Assembly (NCBI GenBank): GCA_028868995.1
Contig: JAGWTH010000024.1
Location: 1-58,068, forward strand
DNA from: Burkholderiales bacterium
GTDB lineage: Bacteria; Pseudomonadota; Gammaproteobacteria; Burkholderiales; Burkholderiaceae_C
Length of the DNA: 58,068 nt
Direction of reading: 5' to 3'
Below, in pieces: positions 48,838-58,068 of this stretch. The notes under the pieces were generated by a model. The model did no database searches. It saw only the letters and a program-made list of their open reading frames with translations, and had not been told where the DNA came from. The first letter of the stretch is position 1. Each line of letters opens with the position of its first letter. A program made the translations under genes and the position numbers.

Positions 48838-49422
48838 TCAGCGCAGCGCGTCCAGCGCCAGGTTCAGCCGCAGCACGTTGACCACCGGCTCGCCGATCAG
48901 CGGCAGCCAGGGGCGTTCGATGGAGCGGTCCACCAGCGCCTCCACCTGGTCGGGCGGCAGCCCGCGGACGCGCGCGATGCGCGCCACCTGGTAGCGCGCG
49001 GCGGCGATGCTGATGTCCGGATCCAGGCCGCTGCCCGAGGCGGTGACCAGGTCCACCGGCACGGGCGCGGTGTTGCCCGGGTCGGCGGCCCGCAGCGCCG
49101 CGACGCGGCCCTTCACCGCGTCGGCCAGGGCCGGGTTCAGCGGACCGAGGTTGGAGCCGCCGGAATTGGCTGCGTTGTAAGGCATCGGCGAGGTGGCGGA
49201 GGGCCGACCCCAGAAATGCTTCGGGTCGCTGAACGCCTGGCCGATGAGGGCCGAGCCGACCGGCCTGCCGTCCTTCAGGACGAGGCCGCCGTCGGCCTGC
49301 CACGGGAACGCCGCCCGGGCGATCCCGGTGACGACGCCCGGGTACACGAGGCCGACGACGATCGTGAGCAGGCCGAACAGGACCAGCGTCGGGCGCAGGA
49401 TGGATTCCTTCTGCGTTTCCAT
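48838..49422 (-). CDS. kdpC: Potassium-transporting ATPase subunit C
   Basis: A 194-residue subunit with one N-terminal membrane segment ([20 protein letters not shown]). Family motifs are [30 protein letters not shown] and [20 protein letters not shown]. It assembles with KdpFAB in the inner membrane and supports ATP binding. The start at 49422 is 11 bp after the kdpB stop; a longer frame is a shadow of kdpB. Confidence 0.96.
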   Translation of the reverse strand: METQKESILRPTLVLFGLLTIVVGLVYPGVVTGIARAAFPWQADGGLVLKDGRPVGSALIGQAFSDPKHFWGRPSATSPMPYNAANSGGSNLGPLNPALADAVKGRVAALRAADPGNTAPVPVDLVTASGSGLDPDISIAAARYQVARIARVRGLPPDQVEALVDRSIERPWLPLIGEPVVNVLRLNLALDALR

Positions 49423-49433
49423 GGTGGGTTCCT

Positions 49434-51530
49434 TCAGGCCAGCCCGAACGCGGCCAGGATCATGTCGATCATCTTGATGCCCACGAAGGGCACGACGATG
49501 CCGCCCAGGCCGTAGATGGCCAGGTTGCGGCGCAGCAGGGCGGCGGCGCCGACAGCGCGGAAGCGCACGCCCTTCAGGGCCAGCGGGATCAGGAACACGA
49601 TGACCAGCGCGTTGAAGATCACCGCCGACAGGATGGCCGACGCGGGCGTGGCCAGGCGCATCACGTTCAGCGCCGCCAGCTGCGGGTAGGTGGTCGCGAA
49701 GATCGCCGGCAGGATGGCGAAGTACTTGGCCACGTCGTTGGCGATGGAGAAGGTGGTGAGCGAGCCGCGCGTCATCAGCAGCGCCTTGCCGGTCTCCACC
49801 ACCTCCAGCAGCTTGGTCGGGTCGGAGTCGAGGTCGACCATGTTGCCGGCCTCCTTGGCCGCCTGGGTGCCGCTGTTCATCGCCACGGCCACGTCCGCCT
49901 GCGCCAGCGCCGGCGCGTCGTTGGTGCCGTCGCCCGTCATGGCCACCAGCCGGCCCTCGGCCTGGTACTGGCGGATCATCCTCAGCTTGGCCTCGGGCGT
50001 GGCCTCGGCGAGGAAGTCGTCGACGCCGGCCTCGGCGGCGATCGCGGCGGCCGTGAGCTTGTTGTCGCCGGTGATCATGATCGTGCGGATGCCCATGCGC
50101 CGCAGCTCGGCGAAGCGTTCGCGAATGCCGGTCTTCACGATGTCCTTCAGCTCGATCACGCCCAGCACCTTGCCGGCCTCGCACACCACCAGCGGCGTGC
50201 TGCCGCGCCGCGCGACCTCGTCGGACGCGCGCGACACCTCCGCCGGCATGGCGCCTCCGAGGACCTGCACGTACTTGCGGATGGCGTCGGCCGCGCCCTT
50301 GCGCAGCGCCAGTTCGCCGCCGGAGGCCCGCGGCACGTCGGCGCCGCTCATGCGGTCCTGCGCGCTGAAGGGGATGAAGCGCGCGCCCGCGACCGGGCTG
50401 TCATCGACGCGCAGGCGCCGCGCCAGGTCCACGATCGAGCGGCCCTCGGGCGTCTCGTCGGCCAGCGAGGCGAGCAGGGCCACGCGCGCCAGCTGCTCCG
50501 GCGCCACGCCCGGGGCCGGGTAGAAGGCCGAGGCCTGGCGGTTGCCGTGCGTGATGGTGCCGGTCTTGTCCAGCAGCAGCACGTCGACGTCACCGGCGGC
50601 CTCGACCGCGCGGCCCGAGGTGGCGATCACGTTGGCCTGCATCATGCGGCTCATGCCGGCCACGCCCACGGCCGAAAGCAGTCCGCCGATGGTGGTGGGG
50701 ATCAGGCAGACCAGCAGCGAGATCAGCGCGGTGAGCGTGACCACCTTGCCCGCGCCCGAGACGTCCACGCTGTAGACGGAGTAGGGCAGCAGCGTGGCCG
50801 TGACCACCAGGAATACGATGGTCAGCGCGATCAGCAGGATGTGCAGCGCGACCTCGTTGGGCGTCTTCTGCCGCTTGGCGCTTTCGACCATGCCGATCAT
50901 GCGGTCCAGGAAGGACTCGCCCGGGTTGACGGTGATGCGCACCACCAGCCAGTCGGACAGCACCCGGGTGCCGCCCGTGACCGAGGAGAAGTCGCCGCCG
51001 GCCTCCCGCACCACGGGCGCGGATTCGCCCGTGATCGCGCTCTCGTCGACTGAGGCCACGCCCTCGATCACCTCGCCGTCCAGCGGGACGAAGTCGCCCG
51101 GCTCCACCAGCACGACGTCGCCCTTGCGCAGCTCCTCGCCCTTGCGCGGCAGCCACGCGGCCCCGTGGTAGCGGCCATCGCCACCGGGGACCTCGTAGCG
51201 CTTGGCCCAGACCTGCCTGCGCATGCCGCGCAGCGAGGCGGCCTGCGCCTTGCTGCGGCCCTCGGCGAGGGCCTCGGCGAAATTGGCGAACAGCACGGTG
51301 AACCACAGCCACAGGGCGATGGCGAAGATGAAGCCGGGGTGTGCCTCGCCGCCGCCCCGGATCGCGTGCAGCCACAGCAACGTGGTGACGATGCTGCCGA
51401 TGTACACGACGAACATCACGGGGTTGTGGAACTGCACGCGCGGGTTCAGCTTGGTGAAGGCCGCCGCCAGCGCCGGCTTCACCAGCGCCGGGTCGAGGAG
51501 GCGCAATTCCGGCTTGGGATGCTTGCTCAT
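49434..51530 (-). CDS. kdpB: Potassium-transporting ATPase ATP-binding subunit
   Basis: A 698-residue P-type ATPase subunit. The phosphorylated Asp321 lies in [14 protein letters not shown]. The actuator motif is [11 protein letters not shown], with hinge and P-domain motifs [20 protein letters not shown] and [18 protein letters not shown]. It energises potassium uptake through KdpA. It lies 16 bp after kdpA and is full length. Confidence 0.97.
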   Translation of the reverse strand: MSKHPKPELRLLDPALVKPALAAAFTKLNPRVQFHNPVMFVVYIGSIVTTLLWLHAIRGGGEAHPGFIFAIALWLWFTVLFANFAEALAEGRSKAQAASLRGMRRQVWAKRYEVPGGDGRYHGAAWLPRKGEELRKGDVVLVEPGDFVPLDGEVIEGVASVDESAITGESAPVVREAGGDFSSVTGGTRVLSDWLVVRITVNPGESFLDRMIGMVESAKRQKTPNEVALHILLIALTIVFLVVTATLLPYSVYSVDVSGAGKVVTLTALISLLVCLIPTTIGGLLSAVGVAGMSRMMQANVIATSGRAVEAAGDVDVLLLDKTGTITHGNRQASAFYPAPGVAPEQLARVALLASLADETPEGRSIVDLARRLRVDDSPVAGARFIPFSAQDRMSGADVPRASGGELALRKGAADAIRKYVQVLGGAMPAEVSRASDEVARRGSTPLVVCEAGKVLGVIELKDIVKTGIRERFAELRRMGIRTIMITGDNKLTAAAIAAEAGVDDFLAEATPEAKLRMIRQYQAEGRLVAMTGDGTNDAPALAQADVAVAMNSGTQAAKEAGNMVDLDSDPTKLLEVVETGKALLMTRGSLTTFSIANDVAKYFAILPAIFATTYPQLAALNVMRLATPASAILSAVIFNALVIVFLIPLALKGVRFRAVGAAALLRRNLAIYGLGGIVVPFVGIKMIDMILAAFGLA

Positions 51531-51546
51531 GGAACCTTCTCCCGGC

Positions 51547-53259
51547 TTACCTGCCGCCCCACAACATCAGGTGCTCCACCGCGGGGCCCAGGGCCAGGGC
51601 GGGGACGAAGTTCAGCAGGCCGACCAGCAGCACCGTGCCCACCAGCAGGGCGACGAACAGGGGGCCGTGCGTGGGCATGGTCCCGGCCGTCACGGGCAGG
51701 CGCTTCTTGGCCGCCAGCGCGCCGGCGATGGCGAGCACCGGCACGATCACGCCGAAGCGCCCCAGCCACACCGCGATGCCCAGCATCGTGTTGTAGAAGG
51801 GCGTGTTGGCGGACAGGCCGGCGAAGGCGCTGCCGTTGTTGTTGGCCGCCGAGGTGAAGGCGTACAGGATCTCGCTGAAGCCGTGCGCGCCCGGGTTGGC
51901 CACGCCCGCCTTGCCCGCGTCGGCGATCACCGCGATCGCCGTGCCGGCCAACGCCACGATGGGCGTGACCAGGATCGCCACCGAGGTGAGCTTCATCTCG
52001 TAGGCTTCGATCTTCTTGCCCAGGTATTCCGGCGTGCGGCCGATCATCAGTCCGGCGATGAACACCGCCAGGATCGCGAAGATCAGCATGCCGTACAGGC
52101 CCGAGCCGACGCCGCCGAACACCACCTCGCCCAGCTGCATCAGCACCAGCGGCACCATGCCGCCCAGCGGCGTGTAGGAGTCGTGCATGCCGTTGACGGC
52201 GCCGCAGGAGGCGGCGGTGGTGATCGCCGCGAACAGGCCGGAGGATTCGATGCCGAAGCGCGCCTCCTTGCCCTCCATGTTGCCGCCCGGCTGGTCCGCC
52301 GTCAGGCTCGTGTCGACGCCGAGCGCGGCCAGGTGCGGGTTGCCGGCCTGCTCCGCGGGAATGACCACCACGACCATCGCCACGAGCAGCACGGTCATGG
52401 CCGCCAGCACCGCCCAGCCTTGGCGGAGGTCGCCGACGCCGCGGCCGAAGGTGAAGCACAGGCCGGCCGGGATGATGAGGATGGCCAGCATCTGCACCAG
52501 GTTGGTCCAGGCGTTCGGGTTCTCGTAGGGATGCGCCGAGTTGGCGTTGAAGAAGCCGCCGCCGTTGGTGCCGACCATCTTGATCGCCTCCTGCGAGGCG
52601 ACGGGTCCCATGGCGAGGGTCTGGGGCCGGGCCTCCAGCGTCGTCAGCTCCTGGTAGGGCGAGACGTTCTGGATCGAACCCTGCGACACCTGGAACAGGG
52701 CGACGACGATGCACAGGGGCAGCAGCAGCCACAAGGTGCTGCGCACCAGGTCGGCCCAGAAGTTGCCGACGCCGGCGGCCGAGCGCTGCGCGAATCCGCG
52801 GATCAGGGCGAAGGCCACGGCGATGCCGGTGGCGGCGGAGAAGAAGTTCTGGGCCGCCAGCGCGATCATCTGCACCAGGTAGCCCAGGGTCGACTCGCCG
52901 CCGTAGCCCTGCCAGTTGGTGTTGGTGGCGAAGCTCAGGGCGGTGTTGAAGGACGAGTCCGGCGACACCGCGGCCATCTTCGCGGGGTTGAGCGGCAGCC
53001 ACTGCTGCAGCCGCTGCAGGCCGTAGACGAACAGTGCGCCCACCGCGTTGAAGGCGAGCAGCGCGAACGCGTAGCGCGTCCAGGGCATGGAGCGCTCGGG
53101 ATCGGTGCCGGCGAGGCTGTACAAAGGCGCCTCGATGCGCCGCATCCAGGCCGGCAGGCGGCCTTCCAGCAGGGCCGCCATCCAGCGGCCGACCGGCCAG
53201 GCCAGCAGCAGGACGAGGCCCAGGACCAGGGCCAGCAGGCCCCAGGCAGACGGTGTCAT
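51547..53259 (-). CDS. kdpA: Potassium-transporting ATPase potassium-binding subunit
   Basis: A 570-residue channel-like membrane subunit of the SKT family that selects potassium. Filter-type loops include [36 protein letters not shown] and [20 protein letters not shown]. It starts one base after the kdpF stop, so translation is probably coupled. Full length. Confidence 0.96.
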   Translation of the reverse strand: MTPSAWGLLALVLGLVLLLAWPVGRWMAALLEGRLPAWMRRIEAPLYSLAGTDPERSMPWTRYAFALLAFNAVGALFVYGLQRLQQWLPLNPAKMAAVSPDSSFNTALSFATNTNWQGYGGESTLGYLVQMIALAAQNFFSAATGIAVAFALIRGFAQRSAAGVGNFWADLVRSTLWLLLPLCIVVALFQVSQGSIQNVSPYQELTTLEARPQTLAMGPVASQEAIKMVGTNGGGFFNANSAHPYENPNAWTNLVQMLAILIIPAGLCFTFGRGVGDLRQGWAVLAAMTVLLVAMVVVVIPAEQAGNPHLAALGVDTSLTADQPGGNMEGKEARFGIESSGLFAAITTAASCGAVNGMHDSYTPLGGMVPLVLMQLGEVVFGGVGSGLYGMLIFAILAVFIAGLMIGRTPEYLGKKIEAYEMKLTSVAILVTPIVALAGTAIAVIADAGKAGVANPGAHGFSEILYAFTSAANNNGSAFAGLSANTPFYNTMLGIAVWLGRFGVIVPVLAIAGALAAKKRLPVTAGTMPTHGPLFVALLVGTVLLVGLLNFVPALALGPAVEHLMLWGGR

Positions 53260-53260
53260 T

Positions 53261-53359
53261 TCAGAATTCCTCCGCGCGAATGAGCGCGTAGACGAGATAC
53301 GCCAGCAGCAGAAGGGCGCAGAATCCCGCCAGGCCGTAGAGCGCGACGGGGTCGATCAC
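53261..53359 (-). CDS. kdpF: Potassium-transporting ATPase subunit F
   Basis: A 32-residue single-segment membrane peptide ([20 protein letters not shown], then [12 protein letters not shown]). KdpF stabilises the KdpABC complex in E. coli. The GTG start at 53359 overlaps the stop of the preceding small ORF (GTGA), which supports both calls. The kdpA ATG follows one base after its stop. Confidence 0.85.
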   Translation of the reverse strand: MIDPVALYGLAGFCALLLLAYLVYALIRAEEF

Positions 53360-53460
53360 GGCCGCCGCCCCGGTGCCGGCGCGAGGCGCTCGAGGCCCCG
53401 CACCAGCAGGACCATCAGGCCCCACAGGGCGGCGCCCAGCAACAGGAACACCAGATCCAT
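53356..53460 (-). CDS. Small membrane protein preceding kdpF
   Basis: A 34-residue ORF: MDLVFLLLGAALWGLMVLLV, then [14 protein letters not shown]. It is one membrane segment followed by a basic tail. A good AAGGAG ribosome site (53474-53469) lies 8 nt before this ATG; an alternative ATG at 53466 is only 2 nt away from it and less likely. The stop overlaps the kdpF GTG. I recall similar unnamed small ORFs before kdpF in other Burkholderiales, but cannot confirm it here. A role as an extra Kdp accessory peptide is inference. Confidence 0.65.
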   Translation of the reverse strand: MDLVFLLLGAALWGLMVLLVRGLERLAPAPGRRP

Positions 53461-53502
53461 GTCCATCACTCCTTGCGATCGAGAGGGTGGGAGTCTGGCC
53501 GG

Positions 53503-53558
53503 GAAGACGTAAAAACGCGGCAGCGAAGCGGGCCGGCGTCGTATAGAAGCCGTAAAAA
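53503..53558. promoter_or_regulatory. Direct TTTTTACGnCTTC repeats, candidate KdpE sites
   Basis: On the minus strand TTTTTACGGCTTC (53558-53546), extended by TATACG, and TTTTTACGTCTTC (53515-53503) form two copies 43 bp apart, about four helical turns. KdpE is known to bind T-rich TTTAYA-type direct repeats upstream of kdpFABC. They lie 43 and 86 bp before the first small ORF, and the far one is about 90 bp from the divergent kup start. Confidence 0.6.
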
Positions 53559-53648
53559 TGGCGGGTCCAGGATGCCCCGGACGGCTCGCCCGGTCCCACC
53601 CGTCAGGCTGGTGCCCGACAATGCCAGGTTCACTCACCCAGCGATCCG

Positions 53649-55547
53649 ATGACCTCCCCTACCGCCGCGGGCGCCGCTCCCTCCTCCCTGAAGCCGGCCC
53701 TGGCCCTGGCCGCCCTGGGCGTGGTCTACGGCGACATCGGCACCTCGCCGCTGTACGCCCTGCGCGAGTGCCTGAACCCGGAGCACGGCATCGCGCTCAC
53801 GCCCGATGCGGTGCTCGGCCTGATGTCGCTGATCTTCTGGGCGCTGACGCTGGTGGTGACGATCAAGTACGTGGTGTTCGTGCTGCGGGCCGACCACGAC
53901 GGCGAGGGCGGCATCCTGGCGCTGCAGGCGCTGGCGCGCCACGCGGCCGCGGACGGCACCTCGCCCGCCTGGATGCTGGGCGTGGTGGCCGCGATGGGCC
54001 TCACGGGCGCGGCCATGTTCTACGGCGACAGCATCATCACCCCGGCGATCTCGGTGCTGTCCGCGGTGGAGGGCCTGAACGTCGCCACGCCGGTGTTCGA
54101 GCCCTACGTGATTCCGCTGACGCTGGTGATCCTGGTCGCCCTGTTCATGGTGCAGCGCCTGGGCACGGGCGCCGTGGGGCAGGTGTTCGGTCCGGTCATG
54201 CTGCTGTGGTTCGCCACGCTGGCCGTGCTGGGCGTGCAGCACATCGCCGACCAGCCGCAGGTGCTGCAGGCGCTCAACCCCTGGTGGGCCGCCAGCTTCC
54301 TGGCGGCGCATCCGGCCAAGTCGGTGGTGGTGCTGGGCTCGGTGTTCCTCGCCGTCACCGGCGGCGAGGCGCTCTATGCGGACATGGGGCACTTCGGCGC
54401 GCGCGCGATCCGCCAGGCCTGGTTCTTCGTGGCGCTGCCCGCGCTGGTGCTGAACTACTTCGGCCAGGGCGCCCTGGTGCTCAAGGACCCGTCGGCGATC
54501 GACAACCCCTTCTACCGCCTGCTGCCCGCCTGGGGCGTGGTGCCCATGGTGGTGCTGGCGGCGGCGGCGACGGTGATCGCCTCGCAGGCGGTGATCTCCG
54601 GCGCCTTCTCGCTCACCGCGCAGGCGATCCGCCTGGGCTACCTGCCGCGCCTGCGCATCGTGCAGACCTCCGGCGAGGCCATCGGCCAGATCTACATGCC
54701 GGTGGTGAACTGGCTGCTGGTGCTGGGCGTGGTGGCGCTGGTCATCGGCTTCCGCAGCTCCAGCGCGCTGTCCTCGGCCTACGGCATCGCGGTGTCGGTG
54801 ACCATGGTCACCACGACCTTCCTGGCGACGCTGGTGGCGCGCCACCTGTGGCACTGGAACCGCTGGGCCGTGCTGGCCGGAGGCGCGGTGTTCCTGGGCA
54901 TCGACCTGCTGTTCCTGGTCGCCAACAGCCTCAAGATCGCCGACGGCGGCTGGCTGCCGCTGGCGGTGGCCGGCCTGGTCCTGGGGCTGTTCACCACCTG
55001 GGCCCGCGGCCGCCAACAGATGCGCGAGATGGCCGACGAGGACCGGGTGGAGCTCGCGCCCTTCATCGAGGCGCTGCTGCAGGACCCGCCGCACCGGGTG
55101 CGCGGCACCGCCGTGTTCCTCACCGCGGAGCCCGAGGTCGTGCCCCATGCGCTGCTGCACAACCTCAAGCACAACCAGGTGCTGCACCAGCGCGTCATCA
55201 TCCTGAAGGTGCAGGCGACCGATTCGCCGCGGGTGGACCCGGCGCACCGCGTCAGCGCCACCGAGCTGGCCGGCGGCTTCTGGCAGGTGACGGTGCGCCA
55301 CGGCTTCATGGAGGTGCCGGACGTGCCCGAGTTCATGAAGCTCCTGTCCTACCAGCGCGGCATCCCGATCGAGGCGATGACCACCTCCTACTTCGTCTCG
55401 CGCGAGACGGTGTCCACGGGCCGGCTGCCGGGCATGACCCGGCCGCGGCAGGCGATCTTCACCTGGCTGCACCGCAACTCCAGCCGTGCCTCCGACTATT
55501 TCCGCCTGCCGCCCAACCGCGTCGTGGAGTTCGGCCGCCGGGCCTGA
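53649..55547 (+). CDS. kup: Low-affinity potassium transporter Kup
   Basis: A 632-residue KUP/HAK/KT family potassium-proton symporter of the inner membrane. The signature ALGVVYGDIGTSPLYALREC lies near residues 21-40. About twelve membrane segments extend to roughly residue 450, and a C-terminal cytoplasmic domain follows (VPHALLHNLKHNQVLHQRVI; TTSYFVSRETV). It is divergent from the kdp operon, pairing constitutive and inducible potassium uptake at one locus. The ATG at 53649 gives the family N-terminus. Confidence 0.96.
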   Translation: MTSPTAAGAAPSSLKPALALAALGVVYGDIGTSPLYALRECLNPEHGIALTPDAVLGLMSLIFWALTLVVTIKYVVFVLRADHDGEGGILALQALARHAAADGTSPAWMLGVVAAMGLTGAAMFYGDSIITPAISVLSAVEGLNVATPVFEPYVIPLTLVILVALFMVQRLGTGAVGQVFGPVMLLWFATLAVLGVQHIADQPQVLQALNPWWAASFLAAHPAKSVVVLGSVFLAVTGGEALYADMGHFGARAIRQAWFFVALPALVLNYFGQGALVLKDPSAIDNPFYRLLPAWGVVPMVVLAAAATVIASQAVISGAFSLTAQAIRLGYLPRLRIVQTSGEAIGQIYMPVVNWLLVLGVVALVIGFRSSSALSSAYGIAVSVTMVTTTFLATLVARHLWHWNRWAVLAGGAVFLGIDLLFLVANSLKIADGGWLPLAVAGLVLGLFTTWARGRQQMREMADEDRVELAPFIEALLQDPPHRVRGTAVFLTAEPEVVPHALLHNLKHNQVLHQRVIILKVQATDSPRVDPAHRVSATELAGGFWQVTVRHGFMEVPDVPEFMKLLSYQRGIPIEAMTTSYFVSRETVSTGRLPGMTRPRQAIFTWLHRNSSRASDYFRLPPNRVVEFGRRA

Positions 55548-55597
55548 GCGCGGCCCGCGCTCCTACAATGGGCCCTCCGCCCGCAGGAGCAGCCGCG

Positions 55598-55831
55598 ATG
55601 GACGACAAGAGCATCCTGGACCATATCAGCGCCCTCATCGACGAGGAGCACGCGCTGCGCCGCGGCGCCGCCCTGGAGCCGGAGCACGCGGCGCGCCTCA
55701 AGCGCGTGGAAGACGAACTCGACCAGTGCTGGGACCTGCTGCGCCAGCGGCGCGCCCGCCGCGAGTTCGGCGAGGACCCGGCTGCGGCGCAGCCGCGCGA
55801 TACCGGCACCGTCGAGAACTACGAAGGCTGA
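55598..55831 (+). CDS. DUF2630 family protein
   Basis: A 77-residue helical, charged protein: MDDKSILDHISALIDEEHAL, then VEDELDQCWDLLRQRRARRE and the ending TGTVENYEG. This matches DUF2630, a short coiled family of unknown function. It starts 50 bp after kup on the same strand with a CAGGAG ribosome site, and may be co-transcribed. Confidence 0.88.
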   Translation: MDDKSILDHISALIDEEHALRRGAALEPEHAARLKRVEDELDQCWDLLRQRRARREFGEDPAAAQPRDTGTVENYEG

Positions 55832-55888
55832 GGCGCTCGAGCGCCTCCCCACGCCGGCACCAGCGCTGCCTCGGCCGGCTCACTTCCA

Positions 55889-55932
55889 GCTAAGAGAACG
55901 CTAAGCCGGCGCTAAACGGCGCTGCCTAGAGT
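55889..55932 (+). promoter_or_regulatory. Triple GCTAA(G/A) direct repeat with -10-like box
   Basis: GCTAAG-AGAAC-GCTAAG-CCGGC-GCTAAA gives three hexamers with an exact 11-bp period (55889-55916). TAGAGT (55927-55932), 10 bp later, could be the -10. Direct repeats of one helical turn next to a -10 without a -35 are typical of OmpR/PhoB-type activator sites, for example PmrA (CTTAAG-N5-CTTAAG). The target gene would be the DUF4148 gene. Confidence 0.6.
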
Positions 55933-56008
55933 GCATGCACGGCCGGCGCGCGAACGCGGCAGGCCGGGAAGAAAAGGCTTCGTCCTCCGACATCGAAAGG
56001 AATCCGTC

Positions 56009-56374
56009 ATGAACACCCGACTCGTGCTCTCGTCCCTCCTGCTCGCCGCCTTCGCCGGCAATGCCCTGGCGGACGACCCGACCGTCGTCAACGACCATTT
56101 CGTCCCCAGCAAGACCCGCGCCGAGGTGATGGCGGAACTGAAGGCCTTCCAGGCCTCCGGCCGCAACCCGTGGTCCATCGCCTACCAGCCGCTGAAGTAT
56201 TTCCACAGCCACACGACGCGCCAGGCGGTGGAGCAGCAGTACCTGGCCTCGCGCAACCAGGTCCAGGCCTTCGACGGCGAGGACAGCGGCTCCTTCTACC
56301 TGGCCCAGCACCCCGGTGCCACGGAGGCGACGCCCACCGTCGCGGCCGCGGCCATGCCCTTGAACGTCCAGTGA
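56009..56374 (+). CDS. DUF4148 domain-containing secreted protein
   Basis: A 121-residue protein with a Sec signal (NTRLVLSSLLLAAFAGNALA, cut near ALA-DD). The mature part has KTRAEVMAELKAFQASGRNP, which is the DUF4148 signature. The family is expanded in Burkholderiales and usually periplasmic; function unknown. AAAGGA lies 8 nt before the ATG. Its upstream region holds a triple direct repeat, so it is probably controlled by an OmpR-family regulator. Confidence 0.85.
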   Translation: MNTRLVLSSLLLAAFAGNALADDPTVVNDHFVPSKTRAEVMAELKAFQASGRNPWSIAYQPLKYFHSHTTRQAVEQQYLASRNQVQAFDGEDSGSFYLAQHPGATEATPTVAAAAMPLNVQ

Positions 56375-56469
56375 AGCCTGCGGCAGGGGACGGCCCGCGC
56401 CGTCCCCGGGCCCGGGTGGCCCGGCGGGGCATCGCATAATCCCGAGTGCACTCCGAACAAGGGACCGCC

Positions 56470-57909
56470 ATGACCTACCCGAACACGCAGCTCTTCATCA
56501 ACGGCCAGTGGCAGGACGCCGCCGACGGCCGCACCTTCCCCGTCTTCAACCCCGCCACCGGCCAGGAGATCGGCCGCGTCGCCCAGGCGAGCAAGGCCGA
56601 CCTGGACCTCGCGCTGGCCGCCGCGCAGAAGGGCTTCGAGACCTGGCGCGACATGGCGCCCGCCGAGCGCGCGAAGATCATGCGCAAGGCCGCCACGCTG
56701 ATCCGCGAGCGCGCGGGCGAGATCGCCCCGCTGATCACCCAGGAGCAGGGCAAGCCGCTGGCGGAAGCCAAGGGCGAGACGCTGGCCGCGGCCGACCTGA
56801 TCGACTGGTTCGCCGACGAGGGCCTGCGCGTGTACGGCCGGCTGGTGCCCTCGCGCGGCAAGCCGGAACTGCGGCAGATGGTGGTGAAGGACCCCGTGGG
56901 CCCGGTGGCCGCCTTCACGCCCTGGAACTTCCCGATCAACCAGGTGGTGCGCAAGGTCGGCCCCGCGCTGGCCGCCGGCTGCTCCATGCTGGTCAAGGCC
57001 GCCGAGGAGACGCCCGCGGGCCCCGCCGCCTTCATCAAGGCCTTCGCCGACGCCGGCATCCCGCCCGGCGTGCTGGGCCTGGTGTACGGCAACCCGGCCG
57101 AGGTCTCCGGCTACCTGATCCCGCATCCGGTGATCCGCAAGGTCACCTTCACCGGCTCCACGCCGGTGGGCAAGCAGCTGGCCGCGCTGGCCGGCCAGCA
57201 CATGAAGCGCGTGACCATGGAGCTGGGCGGCCACGCGCCGGTGATCGTGTGCGAGGACGCCGACGTCGCGCTGGCCGTCAAGACCGCCGGCGCCGCCAAG
57301 TTCCGCAACGCGGGCCAGGTCTGCATCTCGCCCACGCGCTTCCTGGTGCACGAAAGCGTGAAGGACGAGTTCGCCCAGGGGCTGGCGAAGTACGCGCAAG
57401 GCCTCAAGGTCGGCGACGGTCTGGCCGAGGGTACGCAGATGGGCCCGCTGGCCAACCCGCGCCGCGTCGCCGCCATGGCCGAGATCCACGAGGACGCGGT
57501 GAAGAAGGGTGCCACCGTGCTGGCGGGCGGCAAGCGCATCGGCGACGCCGGCAATTTCTGGGAGCCCACCGTGCTGGTGGACGTGCCGCTGGAAGCCAAG
57601 GTCTTCAACGACGAGCCCTTCGGCCCGGTCGCCGGCATCCGCAGTTTCCAGAAACTGGAAGAGGCGATCGCCGAGGCCAACCGCCTGTCCTACGGCCTGG
57701 CCGGCTACGCCTTCACGAAGTCGCTGAAGAACGCCGACCTGCTGACTCGCCGCGTGGAAGTCGGCATGCTGTGGATCAACATGCCGGCCATGCCCAGCGC
57801 CGAGATGCCCTTCGGCGGCATCAAGGAATCGGGCTACGGCTCCGAAGGCGGCCCGGAGTCGCTGGAGGCCTACCTGAACACGCGCTCGGTCGCCATCATG
57901 AACGCGTAA
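56470..57909 (+). CDS. gabD: NAD(P)-dependent succinate-semialdehyde-type aldehyde dehydrogenase
   Basis: A 479-residue aldehyde dehydrogenase. Catalytic Cys285 lies in [10 protein letters not shown] and the general base Glu251 in [11 protein letters not shown]; the PWNFP motif is [20 protein letters not shown]. The closest subgroup is NAD-dependent succinate-semialdehyde dehydrogenase, oxidising succinate semialdehyde to succinate in GABA breakdown; related enzymes act on alpha-ketoglutarate semialdehyde, so the symbol is tentative. The ATG at 56470 with AAGGGA upstream is preferred to a GTG at 56446. No gab partner genes are nearby. Confidence 0.85.
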   Translation: MTYPNTQLFINGQWQDAADGRTFPVFNPATGQEIGRVAQASKADLDLALAAAQKGFETWRDMAPAERAKIMRKAATLIRERAGEIAPLITQEQGKPLAEAKGETLAAADLIDWFADEGLRVYGRLVPSRGKPELRQMVVKDPVGPVAAFTPWNFPINQVVRKVGPALAAGCSMLVKAAEETPAGPAAFIKAFADAGIPPGVLGLVYGNPAEVSGYLIPHPVIRKVTFTGSTPVGKQLAALAGQHMKRVTMELGGHAPVIVCEDADVALAVKTAGAAKFRNAGQVCISPTRFLVHESVKDEFAQGLAKYAQGLKVGDGLAEGTQMGPLANPRRVAAMAEIHEDAVKKGATVLAGGKRIGDAGNFWEPTVLVDVPLEAKVFNDEPFGPVAGIRSFQKLEEAIAEANRLSYGLAGYAFTKSLKNADLLTRRVEVGMLWINMPAMPSAEMPFGGIKESGYGSEGGPESLEAYLNTRSVAIMNA

Positions 57910-57924
57910 GCCGCCTGCCCGTGA

Positions 57925-57958
57925 ATGAAGAGGGCCGCCCGCGGGCGGCCTTCTTCAT
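57925..57958 (+). terminator. Terminator-type palindrome after gabD
   Basis: A 17+17 bp palindrome without a loop spacer: ATGAAGAGGGCCGCCCG pairs with CGGGCGGCCTTCTTCAT, with one G-U wobble. It begins 16 bp past the gabD stop. It is immediately followed by the putative group II intron at 57959, so any T-run has been displaced or is absent. Confidence 0.7.
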
Positions 57959-58068
57959 GTGCGCCCAGCATGGGCGCGATCTTCGGGGTGCAAGTCCCCG
58001 GCCGAGCTGGCCACAGCGAGGCAAGTGAAACGCAACTGCGTGAGGGCGACCGAGCGTGGAGAGGAAGC
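57959..58068 (+). mobile_element. 5' end of a probable group II intron (truncated by the window edge)
   Basis: The sequence from 57959 starts GTGCG, matching the group II consensus GUGYG. It then shows the compact stem-loops of intron domain I: GCGCCCAGCATGGGCGC, GGGGTGCAAGTCCCC, and GCGTGAGGGCGACCGAGCG. Insertion directly behind a terminator hairpin is the known habit of group IIC introns. No reverse transcriptase is visible because only 110 bases are in the window. Confidence 0.7.

Noticed and set aside
53617..53622. GACAAT as a -10 box for kup
   Set aside because: No credible -35 at 16-18 bp, and the box lies only 26 bp before the ATG. Not enough support.

Overview
The window is a high-GC chromosomal segment from a betaproteobacterium of the order Burkholderiales, most likely Comamonadaceae (Ramlibacter/Variovorax-like). 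This rests on gene order and protein families: rpsU-yqeY, rpsO-pnp, tpiA-secG-tRNA-Leu-nuoA-N followed by a DUF2818 gene, DUF1178, DUF4148 and the CobA/YbiB-containing nitrate cluster. No comparison could be run, so the genus is inference. The stretch is almost entirely dense protein-coding sequence. No rRNA, CRISPR array, prophage or transposase was found.

Layout. (1) 1-2376: dispersed repeat, yqeY and rpsU (minus strand), and a flavoprotein. (2) 2463-14387, minus strand: a complete assimilatory nitrate module. It reads nasR (nitrate/nitrite-sensing ANTAR antiterminator), a regulatory leader, nrtA-nrtB-nrtD (nitrate ABC transporter), nirB-nirD (NADH nitrite reductase), nasA (nitrate reductase), ybiB and cobA (first siroheme step). 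The 221 bp before nrtA hold two NtrC-like sites, a sigma-54 promoter, two hexaloop hairpins of the ANTAR-target type and a strong terminator. These elements should make the cluster respond to nitrogen limitation and to nitrate. (3) 14451-23866, mostly plus strand: tsaD, a methyltransferase, a small heat-shock protein, an orphan periplasmic binding protein, an aminotransferase, rpsO, pnp, a quinone reductase and tpiA. (4) 23903-40349, plus strand: secG, tRNA-Leu(GAG), all fourteen complex I genes nuoA-nuoN, then DUF2818, NUDIX and DUF1178 genes. (5) 40350-40893: a 544-bp gene-free stretch filled with nested inverted repeats. (6) 40894-45407: ABC exporter, a conserved hypothetical, an Hpt/receiver pair and a class III CoA-transferase. 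(7) 45418-55547: kdpE-kdpD-kdpC-kdpB-kdpA-kdpF and a tiny membrane ORF on the minus strand, divergent from kup; together these are high- and low-affinity potassium uptake. (8) 55598-57909: two small proteins and a succinate-semialdehyde-type dehydrogenase. Its terminator is followed at 57959 by what looks like the 5' end of a group II intron running out of the window.

The most rewarding regions are the nrtA leader, the composite repeat at 40470-40888, the kdp/kup divergent region, the triple direct repeat before the DUF4148 gene, and the intron junction at the right edge. Housekeeping regions (nuo, ribosomal genes) look ordinary.
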